A stretch of 64,000 nt of DNA, from contig NC_056733.1 in NCBI RefSeq assembly GCF_019279795.1, forward strand, positions 1,997,461,659-1,997,525,658. Reading direction: 5' to 3'. This document shows positions 24,234-33,655 of the stretch, piece after piece. Position numbers and translations under genes: made by a program. The notes beneath the pieces were generated by a model. It made no database searches. It had not been told where the DNA came from and saw only the letters and a program-made list of their open reading frames with translations. Position 1 is the stretch's first letter, and each line of letters opens with the position of its first letter. This DNA comes from Protopterus annectens. Taxonomy: Eukaryota; Chordata; Ceratodontiformes; Protopteridae.

Positions 24234-24446
24234 GGCAAGAAAAACTGATGTAATGGCGTCGGCTGCATGCTTTATACCCCTGACTACCTGATGTCATGGA
24301 AGATGAGACAGCAACTGATGCAGGACCCAAGACTTTGATAATCAGGCTGACTGAGGGCTACCTGCAAGCAGATAACCCAAATGTAATGACTGCAACAGTG
24401 AATACAGTCGAACATCTGCATTTATGGTAAGTGTACACAACTGTAC
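24234..24446. repeat. DIRS-B right inverted terminal repeat with extension
   Basis: 24,234-24,400 mirrors the left repeat; 24,401-24,446 is an extra terminal segment ending ACACAACTGTAC that has no counterpart inside the left end. Such asymmetry is known for DIRS elements. Confidence 0.9.
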
Positions 24447-26933
24447 TTTTCATCTGTTGCTGCCCAGGCCTTTCTGGTTTCCTTGGATCTGAAGGATGGT
24501 TACCTTCACATTGCTATCCACCCTCTATTCAGAAAATATCTGCATTTCTCTGTTTCTTCCTCTGCTTTGCCCTTTGGGCTTTCAACAACCTCAAGGGTGT
24601 TCATGAAATGTCTAGCCCCTCTAATCGCCATTTACAGGCTTCAGGGCATTCAAATATTTCCTTGCTTCAGGCTCCATCCTATTCCAAGCAGGATCTTCAT
24701 TTTAACCAGCCTCTGGTGCACAGCCTGAGGTTTCTTTCAACCTTCAGATGTCAATGTTGAATCCATCTCAAGATCACATTTTCCTAGGCTGTATGTCCCA
24801 GACTGTTTCATTGCTGGCATCCCTTCCTACCTCCAAGGTTTTGTCCCTCATAAACTATTTTCTGTCCCTGATCCCCCTGTCCTGTCTTCTAGCCAGGGAA
24901 TATGTCAGAGCTCTGGGGTTTATGGCCTTCACTGTCCAAATGCTTCCCTGGACCAGGCTTCATGTGAGGAAGTTTCAGTGTTACCTCAAATCAGTGTGGC
25001 TTCAACACTTCCACCTGCTGGACCATCTCATTCCTCTGCTGTCCTGACTCAAACTGGACTTTCACTGGTAGATTGAGCAGTTATCTCTCAATCCGAGTGT
25101 TCCTTTCCACCCTCCTCAAGAACTCTTCACAGATGCACCAGATCTGGGGTGGGGAGCTGCCTCAGGTATCCTGAAGGTGCAAGGCATTTGGTCCCTTAAG
25201 CAGAGGGTGGACCACATCAACCTCAAGAAAATGTGGGCTGTCATTCTAGCCCTTCAGGCTTTCCATGCACCCTGGGTGCCTTGAAGGTTTATACAGACAA
25301 TATCACAGTCATGTGGTACATCAACAAACAAGGGGGCACGAGGTCTTACTTTCTTTGCATGTTAGCCCTTCAAGCATGGAAAATAGCCATCAATCTGCAG
25401 GTCACCCTACAGGCAGTCTATATACCTTCAGAATGCAATCTTGTGGCAGATTTTTTCAGCAGGTCCAGGACACAGCCTCACGAATGGATGCTTCTCAGGG
25501 ATGTTTTTCTGGACATAGCTCATTGGTGGGGTATTCCTCAAATAGAGCTCTTTTCCTCTCCTTTGAAAAGGCAACTCCCTCAATTCTGTTTGAGAGTCCC
25601 AAGTCCTTTGGCTTGGAAGGTAGACACAATGTCTTTCTCTTGGAAGGGAATGTCCCTGTATGCCTTTCCTCCCCTTCCTCTTCTTCCAAAGGTCCTTCAC
25701 AAAATCAAGAAGAACTCTGCAAAAATCTTGTTGGTGACTCTCTTTTGGCCCAGACAGCACTGGTGCCCCCTCTTATTTCATCTGGTCAGGGCAATCATCA
25801 CAAGTTACCTCACGCCATGGATCTTGTCACATAGAACAAAGGAATTCTCCTTCACCCTCATCTGTCCAATCTTTAAGTGATGCTTTTGGTGATACGGTTT
25901 TGATTCCTTTTCAACACTACTTATCTGAGGACATGCTTAGGGTCCTTCAGAAGGCCAGGAAACCCAGTACCAGAAAATCTTATATGTCCAAATGGAAGAG
26001 ATTTTCTGTTCGGCATTTTAAACATCACTAGTACCCCTTTTCTGTGGGGGTCCCTTTGGGTCTTTCCTGCCTGTGTGAACTACTACATATTGGCTTGTCG
26101 TATTATTCAGTGAAACCCATTTGTTAGCCATTTCTGCCTGTCTGCCACTTACTTCTTCTTTGGCCTCTAGGTTTAAGGTCAAACAGTTTCTTAAAGGCAT
26201 CCTTCATATTAGACCCCCAAAGAAAGCCCATTCATCCTTCTTTTGATCTTAATTTTGTCATTGAAAAGCTGACTTAGGCTCGGTTTGAGCCTGCCACTAC
26301 TACTGCTTTGTAACGTTGCACCTGAAAGACTGTTTTATTGGTTGCTTTAACCTCTGCCAGAAGTGTATCTGAACTACAGTCCTTAATGGCAGTTCCTCCT
26401 TTTTGTTTTTTCATAGTGACAGGATGCATCTCCATACGAATCCATCTCTTATGCTCAAGATGGTTAATGAGCTGTCCCTTAATCAGGGTATCCAGCTTCC
26501 TTCTTTTTTCCCTTCTCTGCAGTCTGCGAGTGAGGAAGTTCTTCATACTTTGGATCTGCATAGACAGCTCAGATATTTAGACAAAACGAAGGCCTTTTGT
26601 AAATCTGATCAGCTTTTTGTTTCTTTTCATACAAGAACATTGGGTTTGGAAGTTTGGAAGTAAACCATATCCTCCTGGATTTTCATGGCAATTTCTTTTT
26701 GTTAGTCTTTTCAAGGTAAGCAGTTGTCTGCTTCCAAGATGGCTCATTCTATAAGAGCAGTGGCTTCATCGGGGGATTTCTTCAAAGGTTTGGACACCAA
26801 CTTCATCCTTGAAGCTGCTACTTGGTCTTCGATTCACACATTCACAAAACATTACAAATTGGATGTCATTTCAGGGCCAGGGCTGGTTTTGCCAAGGCTA
26901 TTCTGCATGGGTTTGTGGAGGAGGCGCTCCTAG
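24447..26933 (+). pseudogene. pol: DIRS-C pol, C-terminal part
   Basis: Resumes the RT interrupted at 18,889: VSLDLKDGYLHIAIHP, then ALPFGLSTTSRVFMKCLAP. The YxDD site is destroyed (near 24,660). RNase H keeps FTDAPDLGWGAA, VYTDNITVMWYINKQGGTRSY and ADFFSR. Methyltransferase-like region: PQIELFSSPLKRQ, AWKVDTMSFSW, TLFWPRQHWCP. Recombinase (25,890-26,933): SARSVSELQ, HSIR, EAATWSSIHTF, KHYKLD. Frameshifts and stops are frequent. Confidence 0.8.
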
Positions 26934-27005
26934 CTGCCTTCACTGTAGTTTTTGTACCCCTCCCAGAGGTGATGAGTACTGCAACAGTGATATGGATGGA
27001 CATAG

Positions 27006-27432
27006 TACAGTTGTGTAAAATCTTACCATAATGTTAGATGTTCTTCTCTTCACTGTTGCAATATTCAAGTTCCTCCTTCTGGTCCCCCTTTCTCTTCCTT
27101 TTGCAGGGTGGTATTTTTGTACTAGCCAAGAGGTTCCTCGCCTTCGCTCCAATCCTTCCTTTTTCTGGATGTACATGTCCTTCTTTCTGCTAAGGGTGCT
27201 AGGTCTCCTGGGGCACTTCATTTCTGAGTTGGGAGTGTTCATACATCACCTTTATGCCCTATGCTTGAATGGGGAGCATACGTCTGACGTACAGCATTCC
27301 CTAGGTAATAAAGGCTTTGGTATACTGGTTGGAAGTTGGGCTTTCCTTGTCAGGAGATCCCAGAGGTGATGAATACTGCAACAGTGAAAAGAAGGACATC
27401 TACTGGTATGGTAAGATTTTACACAACTGTAC
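27006..27432. repeat. DIRS-C internal complementary region and right terminal repeat
   Basis: 27,006-27,060 (ACAGTTGTGTAAAATCTTAC onwards) pairs with 27,376-27,432. The terminal repeat between about 27,240 and 27,400 resembles the DIRS-E ends (CCAGTATACCAAAG on the complement). Confidence 0.85.
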
Positions 27433-27977
27433 TTTCATTAGATTCATCACTAATGCAATAGCCTAAGCTATATGGGTTATATCCTGCTAAGGATATAACA
27501 GCTAGCCAGCTTCCAAATATTCAGGGTACCTTCCACACACCCTATTAGACAGCTCAAGCTGAGCTGACTAACAGACAGGTTTGGCCACCAAGCCCGTTAG
27601 AGCTTTCCTGACACCAAACAGAGTAATCCTGTTCCGGCTTTTGAGGATTAATAGTCAGCTTGTGTTGTTGCATTGCTAGGCAGCTAAGTACCCTTTGGGG
27701 AAAAACCTTCCACATTTAGTATTTATTGTTTAAACTTACTTTCCTGATAAGGAAAATATTTTTTAAGCTAGGAAAATGTTTTTGTTGTCTGTCACATGAG
27801 TTAACTGTACTTTCAAACAGGAGTGCACTTTTTTTTCTGTTGGTTTAAAAGTTATTAAAAACAGTATAAAACTACTTTTTTGTGGATAAACTGTTGAATT
27901 TATGGTTGGTAAAATGAATTTTAAGTTTTTTACTGTGTTTTGAGTGGAAAGTTGCTTTGAAATACTTTCTATATTTT

Positions 27978-28101
27978 CAGAGTACTGACAATCCTTGTGT
28001 TGAACCTCTTTTTAAATCCTTATGTAAATTAGATAATTGAACAATTAGACAATTAAACAAATTATTACCTACGCAGCTAAAAATTCTTAAAGGTATAATC
28101 A
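27978..28101. repeat. PLE-i inverted repeat, left arm
   Basis: Reverse complement of 29,104-29,226 at very high identity. The outer edge falls inside the hammerhead-like motif of the right arm, which links the repeat boundary to that motif. Confidence 0.95.
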
Positions 28102-28284
28102 ATATACAACAGTATATCTAGGACTAATAACACTACTAGAAATGACACCTTTATTATACCATTTAATGATATATCACCCAGGATAGTTAATATAGTACAT
28201 GAGACCTGGATAAGTATTCTCCAGAATAACAGTGACCTTATTGATAATTTAGGGACTGGGCCCAAGGTCACTTATAGTAGGGGG

Positions 28285-28812
28285 ATGAATCTTAAAGAAC
28301 ATTTTGAGGCAGTTAATAATAAGAATATGTTCAACACATCTTCGATGAGCAAATGTGGGGCATGCCATACTTGTAAATTTATTAATGATGGACCATATGT
28401 TGCGGTACAAAATTTTGGCAAACCAATTAGATGCCCAGGTCATTGTAATTGCAACACAAAAATGGTGGTATACCTAGCTATATGTTCATCATGCCCAGCC
28501 TTTTATGTTGGCAAAACGATAAGGAAACTTCGAGAAAGGATAGTGGAACATGTTAGAGACATTAAAAAACAGTAAAATACTAGTTCTCTTTATATGCATA
28601 GTCTAAGATGCCAGAATTTTAAGAGATTTTTATTCTTTGTTATTGACAGAATTGTATACTACAATAATAACAAAGGTGGTGATGACAACACCACCTTACT
28701 TGAGGCTAAAGAATGTTTATGGCAATTACGGCTAAATGCAAGTTCTAGCCCTGGTATTAACGAACATATTTCTATATCAAGTATACTAAAGTACAAGTCT
28801 CAATTTATTTGA
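28285..28812 (+). pseudogene. PLE-i GIY-YIG endonuclease, partial
   Basis: Translation has CGACHTCK and CNCNTK Cys motifs, then VVYLAICSSCPAFYVGKT, LRERIVEH (GIY-YIG core with catalytic Arg), and after one stop near 28,573 the C-terminal half FVIDRI..LEAKECLWQLRL..PGINEH. This is the nicking domain at the C-terminus of Penelope-like proteins, used for target-primed insertion. The RT upstream is absent. Confidence 0.85.
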
Positions 28813-29218
28813 TCTTGTATGTATTAGGTTAACATCTGATAATTTAATGTTTTAAATACTTTGTATAACAATATGAATTTTAATGTTAGGAAATTTTTTA
28901 ATGAATGATTTTATGCTGGATTGTATAACTATTGTTTATATTTAATAATTATTTAGATTTATACTATTATCTAGATATTTATATATGTATTTTTACTTTT
29001 ATTTATTGGTATTACATATACATAGTTTTTGACAAGAAGGTTTTATTACATTTACAAATTAACAAGTTTGCACAAGTCCTGGCTGTTTATGTTCATTTTT
29101 GCTGATTGTACCTTTAAGAATTTTTAGCTGCGTAGGTAATAATTTGTTTAATTGTCTAATTGTTCAATTATCTAATTTACATAAGGATTTAAAAAGAGGT
29201 TCAACACAAGGATTATCA

Positions 29219-29264
29219 GTACTCTGAAGATGCCCTGATGTGTGTGGGTGAAAACGCTTAGTAC
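29219..29264 (+). ncRNA. Hammerhead-ribozyme-like motif of PLE-i
   Basis: GTACT, CTGAAGA (matches the conserved CUGANGA), stem II GCCC..GGGT, GAAA, ACGCTT and AGTAC occur in hammerhead order. GTACT and AGTAC pair as stem I, placing cleavage after CTT. Stem III is minimal, as reported for hammerheads in Penelope-like elements. Sequence only; activity unknown. Confidence 0.65.
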
Positions 29265-29366
29265 AATTTTGGTTAAATAAATAAATTGGTGGTCTGCAGT
29301 TGTTCCTGGTTCGCCTTTTTTGTTTTACTAGTTCTGGAAGTTTGTTTTTAGTACTTTCTATATTTT

Positions 29367-30755
29367 ATCATCTTGTCCTGCTTAACTTTCCTGGGAAAGA
29401 AGCATCATTTTCAGCTTGACCATGGAACAAACTACTGGTCCCATGGTTGGTTCTTCTTCCAGCCACAAAAAAGAAAACCTAACAGCCTTTGCCACAACAG
29501 GCTTGTAATTTACCTCAGCCACAGGTGGGTGACTCTGCTGTGCCTAAAGATGTTTCCTGGAACCACTATTTTTTTTTCCTAGATCCCTCTGTTGTCCATA
29601 CAGCCACTAGGGACTGGGGGTTAGACACATCATCCTCTGTGGCTGTTAGGGTTTCCTGAATGGAGAAAGGAGAGACACTCTTGGCAGTCTTGGGAGAAGG
29701 GGCAAGGAAGATGCCCCAGCTTAGCCAGAATGTTGTGTCCATCTTTGGAGAAGCTGTTGCTGCTAATAAACCTGTTCTGCCCCTACCAAAAAGAAACAGA
29801 AAACTAAACTTTTATCATCTCTTGCACCAGTTCTTCTGGACAGGAGTAATTTATTAGGACTGGCTCAGGGTGTACTAGAGGATGTTGACCCTTATAAGGT
29901 GGCTTCTGTTAAAATAAAAAGGGATTTCTGTTTTCTTGAAGAGATTCAATATTTTGAATCTGTAGAGGAATGTGATGGGACAGATCCAGATTTTTTTCTC
30001 CTTAGATCTGTGATTCAGACTCAGAGGATATCATGGTATCTGAATTTCCCTATTTGGGTTTCTTTTCTCTCAGACTGTTTTCAGAATATACTAGTGTTTT
30101 TAGTAGGAGAACACTGGGATTTTAGAGTTCCTCAGAAAATACTATGAGTTGCTGCAACTGGAATTCCCAGAAACTTCACCCATCTATCTGCCCAGTGCTG
30201 TCAGCATTGGAGAGAGTGTGTTTCTTATAGCCTGTGGTTTTCCTGATAGCCAGCTTGCTGCACCTAAGAAAGCATTGAGAATGTACGAAGTTCCTCAGTC
30301 ATTCAAGTTTTTATATACTCATCCCAGACCTGGCCCAGCAGTTATAGCCGTAAATAATCCAGCTGCTGCCAAACATTTTAAGTTTAATCCTTTCTGTTAA
30401 GACAAGGATGGTGAAATAAATAATTTGGGAAAAAATGTATACTTCTCAACTTTAATTTTTACAATTTTGAATTGTCAGCCTGATATGTTAAAGTTCATTC
30501 TGACTTACTGAGAAAGTATTAGGAATATTTTTCTGTGCTGTTCCCCCCTGTTTGGAAAAAAAATCTGCTTTATGTGATTTAGTTTTTTCCATTTCTCAGG
30601 TTACTACTCATTGTTTAAAGTGCTTATATGACTCTGTAGATACTGCATCCAGGACTGTGGCTACTGGTACTGTGTTGAGGAAGTTTGCCTGGTTGCATTC
30701 TCAGAACCTCCCAGAAGATGTAAAAAATAAGATTTTACATTTTCCTTTGAATTAA
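29367..30755 (+). pseudogene. gag: DIRS-D gag, decayed
   Basis: After the PLE-i insertion the host gag can be followed in pieces: MYEVPQSFKFLYTHP matches YRVPDSHKFLFKNP of DIRS-B, and SVDTASRTVATGTVLRKFAWLHSQNLPEDVKNKI matches its SVLRRHAWLKEQSLPDHVKAK block. Stops and shifts are numerous. Confidence 0.7.
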
Positions 30756-31039
30756 GATTCAGTTTTAGGATCCTGTGCTGTAGAGGATATCCAAAAAAAT
30801 GATGAGAGTGGTAAGCTGATTCAGGGAACCTCTCAAAACTTCCAGACCTCCTTCTCTAAATTTTTCAAAGAATTTTCTGCTCCCTTTTCCAGTTTTGACT
30901 AGAAAGAAAAAAGTCTCAGCAGAATGATAGTAAGCAGACTTAAAAAAAACAGTGACATGGAGGTTCCAAAAAGAAAGCAGAACCCCAGAACAAAGGGCAG
31001 TCAAATAAGGTTGAAAAACTATATAAGAGACCTTGCCCT

Positions 31040-31818
31040 CACCCCTCCCCCACCTTGGCAGTCCCTTATTTCTTCTAGAACGTCTAAATCTCCATGACTC
31101 CCCTAGTCAACAGATTGTTTCAGACAAACAGGTTATGAGGCTGATTCAGCAAGGTTACAGGTAGCAGTGGGAAGAAATTCCTCCTTTCCTGGGAGTTATT
31201 CTATATCCACTAGACCAAACCCTTCTGTTTCCTCGTATCAGTACAGCCCGTGTTATCTCAAGGGGTAATAGAAGCAGTTCCTGCTTTCCAGATAGGGAAA
31301 TGGTTTTATTCAAGTACGGCATTTACTGCCAAAGAAAGAAAATTCCTGGAGACCAATTCTGAACCTTTCTTTCCTGAATCAGTTTGTGATAGTGTGCAAG
31401 TTCAAACTGCTTTCACTTCACAGTTTATTACCCTTTCTTCCTCATTTGAGTTTTTTAGTAGCCTTAGATTTAAAAGATGCTTATTATCACATTCCTATTC
31501 ACCCATATTTCAAGTGTTTCTTATGATTGTGTGTCTGAATCATAGTATCAGGTCTCTGCCTTACACTTTCAGCTATACACGGCTCAAAGAGTGCTCACAA
31601 AGTGTCTAGCTCCTGCCATAGCACATTGTGGGCTACAGAGTATCCACATTTTTCTATATTTAGACAACCTGCTTATCTTTGCAGAGTCCTTCTCAAAGTG
31701 TCAGGAATCTCTGTTGGGTGAGAGATCTCTACACAGACTGGGATTCCAAGAGAACATTCAAAAGTCCTTTTTGACTCTATTGCAGAGGACTGTGTTCCTG
31801 GGGTGTCTGCTTGACATC
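31040..31818 (+). pseudogene. pol: DIRS-D pol, RT part upstream of PLE-ii
   Basis: Contains WRPILNLSFLN, ALDLKDAYYHIPIHP, LTKCLAPAIAHC and a YLDN at the YxDD site (last Asp changed to Asn). The segment ends at the left target duplication of PLE-ii; the same reading frame theme resumes at 50,059. Confidence 0.75.
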
Positions 31819-31889
31819 CAACAAACCAAAAACTTAGGCTGAGAAATATCTCGTACAAATAAAGTTTAATAAAAACAACTAACCTAGAC

Positions 31890-31926
31890 ATGCAAAGCTT
31901 TCAGGCATAGTTCTTTTTCAGTGCAT
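31890..31926 (-). ncRNA. Hammerhead-like motif in inverted PLE-ii repeat, mutated
   Basis: Minus strand: ATGCA, CTGAAAA, AGAACTATGCCT, GAAA, GCTT, TGCAT. Stem I (ATGCA/TGCAT) pairs fully, but the core has CTGAAAA where CUGANGA is needed. Confidence 0.5.
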
Positions 31927-32016
31927 GATCAACAATCAGCTCAACCAATTGCATTTTAATTACTCTTAATGTTTCAGGATGCACGAAAACATTACTGTTA
32001 GTAAAAATATGTTTGC

Positions 32017-32375
32017 CAAAAACAATAAAAAAATGCTGTCTGGTAACTATAAAGGCTGTCCTTTTATTCCAAAAAATAATCCACAAGTACTTTAGAGATA
32101 ACAAAAAAATATAAAAAATATAAAGAATGTGTGAAAACAAATGGATTTAGCGCGCTTTCATCTCATCACGAGACTTCTTCTTTATTTATATATTTTTATA
32201 TTTTTTTGTTATCTCTATCGTACTTGTGGATTATTTTTTGGAATAAAAGTGTTACACCATTTGTCGAGTGATTTTTGTGGGTCCGAAGCACCAGAGGAGG
32301 ACAGCCTTTATAGTTACCAGACAGCGTTTTTTATTGTTTTTGGAGTACTTCCTGACCACGGACTTTTGTGCTTAT
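32017..32375. mobile_element. PLE-iii: foldback insert with 15-bp target duplication
   Basis: The perfect 15-base repeat TAAAAATATGTTTGC (32,002-32,016 and 32,376-32,390) flanks a 359-base palindromic insert. The arms (about 32,017-32,115 and 32,178-32,347) share CTGTCTGGTAACTATAAAGG and AATAATCCACAAGTAC in inverted order; the right arm has about 50 extra bases. The minus strand near the centre reads GAAGA, TCTCGTGATGAGA, GAAA, resembling a decayed hammerhead. It is probably a minimal Penelope-type terminal-repeat unit. Confidence 0.65.
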
Positions 32376-32447
32376 TAAAAATATGTTTGCAACAACTACA
32401 GCTATAATGTGGAAAAGTACCCTGCTTCACACCTATAGCTCCTTCAT

Positions 32448-32735
32448 TAACTTGAGGTTGAAACATTAAGAGAATTTGTATTTCGTTGTTTTACAACATG
32501 CAGTAATGTAAATATTGTGTACCTTGCAACTTGCACTAAATGTACTGCGTTTTATGTAGGCAAATGCAGGCAAATGTTGTTGCAAACATATTTTTACTAA
32601 CAATAATATTTTCGTACATCCTGAAACATTAAGAGAACTTGTATTTCATTGTTTTACAACATGCAATACTGTAAATATTGTGTACCTTGCAACCTGCACT
32701 AAATGTATTGCATTTTATGTAGGCAAATGGAATTG
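32448..32735 (+). repeat. Tandem duplication of a GIY-YIG segment in PLE-ii
   Basis: The block GAAACATTAAGAGAA to TATGTAGGCAAATG occurs at about 32,452-32,563 and again at about 32,624-32,732 (period about 172). Each copy encodes NIVYLATCTKC..FYVGK, the start of the PLE endonuclease, and a third copy lies at 49,318-49,424. Confidence 0.8.
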
Positions 32736-33190
32736 AAGATTAAAAGCTTGTATTACTTTGCATTGATAGAAATATTTCTATGAGTACATTACCCAAGCAT
32801 ATATTAGAACATGGTGTCAGCCATGATTTTAAGTTCATGGTTATAAATGTGATTACGAAGAAGCCTAGAGGTGGTAATGTCAATAATGTTTTGGGAACTA
32901 GAGAATATGAATGGATACTAAGGTAATGTGCAGCTAGACATCCAGGTATTAATGCAGCAGTTAATATAAAAACAGTTTTAGTTAAAAAACAAATGCAATG
33001 CAGATACTATATTATTTTTAAGTGTCTTTTATAAAGGCTTTATTTTATAAATGTATTCAAAAAGTATTACGGTTTCTGGAAAGAATTTTTACTGTTAGTA
33101 TTAATTAATTAAGTAATGTTATTGGTGGGTTGTGTCACATGGCTTTTAGTGGAAATATTTAAATACAATTGGTTGAGCTGACTGTTGATT

Positions 33191-33227
33191 ATACACTGAG
33201 GAAGGGCTATGCCTGAAAGCTTTGCAT
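33191..33227 (+). ncRNA. Hammerhead-ribozyme-like motif in PLE-ii left repeat
   Basis: ATACA, CTGAGGA, AGGGCTATGCCT, GAAA, GCTT, TGCAT. The core CTGAGGA and GAAA fit the hammerhead consensus; stem II is GGC/GCC and stem I pairs with one mismatch (ATACA/TGCAT). Followed by GTCTAAG and the end of the repeat. Confidence 0.6.
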
Positions 33228-33346
33228 GTCTAAGTTATTTGTTTTTATTAAACTTTATTTGTACGAGACATTTCTCAGTCTGAGTTTTTTCGTGGAGTAC
33301 TTGGGGATGAGTTTACCACTATATCGTTTCATCTTTTTTGCTGTAG

Positions 33347-33655
33347 CTCGTGTTTGTATTTGGACTTTTAGTGGGTGTCTACTACTTTTATTTATTGGAT
33401 GACACAACCTGGAATGGAACCTGTGGTTGCAACAATGTCTATGACTATACACTGCTCTATACAAGACTTATTAACAGTTTATAATAGTCCGCTCCTTGCC
33501 TGTGGAGATGGAGCTGCTATGAGTAAGTTGGGAGCCATTGCTCAATCTAATGATAGTTTTCTAAGTAGTGTTGGCATGTTGGAGAGAAAAGTTCATGCAT
33601 TTAAGAAGCTGCAATGGCTGAAGTTTTTGGCACACCTCCAGACTGGTAACCCAAC
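33347..33655 (+). pseudogene. PLE-ii ORF, 5' part before the CR1 insertion
   Basis: Follows the repeat end shared with 50,058. An open stretch (33,375-33,655) gives MEPVVATMSMTIHC..MLERKVHAFKKLQWLK. No domain is recognised; position and continuity with the helical, charged region at 36,346 suggest the variable N-terminal region of the PLE protein. Confidence 0.45.

Larger units (their letters stand above)
18890..24446 (+). mobile_element. DIRS-B: structurally complete DIRS retrotransposon
   Basis: 5,557 bases with all DIRS landmarks: left inverted repeat, gag, overlapping pol, internal complementary region and right inverted repeat with a 46-base extension. The two 167-base inverted repeats differ at only about eight positions, mostly CpG/TpG, so it is among the youngest elements here. 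It lies inside the RT of DIRS-C and no target duplication is visible, as expected for tyrosine-recombinase integration. It is not intact: gag has a frameshift and stops, and pol has four stops. Confidence 0.9.
18205..27432 (+). mobile_element. DIRS-C: DIRS element lacking gag, interrupted by DIRS-B
   Basis: A left terminal-repeat-like segment (18,190-18,340) is followed almost directly by pol, so gag has been lost. Pol runs 18,441-18,889, is interrupted by DIRS-B, and resumes at 24,447. The right end carries the paired internal region (27,006-27,060) and terminal segment (27,376-27,432). Its left terminal repeat resembles the right terminal repeat at 52,080-52,310 more than its own right end, so the ends may have been exchanged with DIRS-D. 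Confidence 0.75.
27978..29351 (+). mobile_element. PLE-i: short Penelope-like element with 15-bp target duplication
   Basis: The perfect 15-bp repeat TACTTTCTATATTTT flanks it (27,963-27,977 and 29,352-29,366). It starts with a 124-base inverted copy of its own 3' region, then holds the end of the PLE ORF with a GIY-YIG endonuclease, a 3' UTR and a hammerhead-like motif. The RT is missing, so it is a 5'-truncated copy with an inverted terminal segment, a form known for Penelope elements. Confidence 0.9.

Noticed and set aside
32448..32735. CRISPR-like direct repeats
   Set aside because: Only two long copies, encoding a PLE endonuclease fragment, with no short regularly spaced repeats; the window is eukaryotic.
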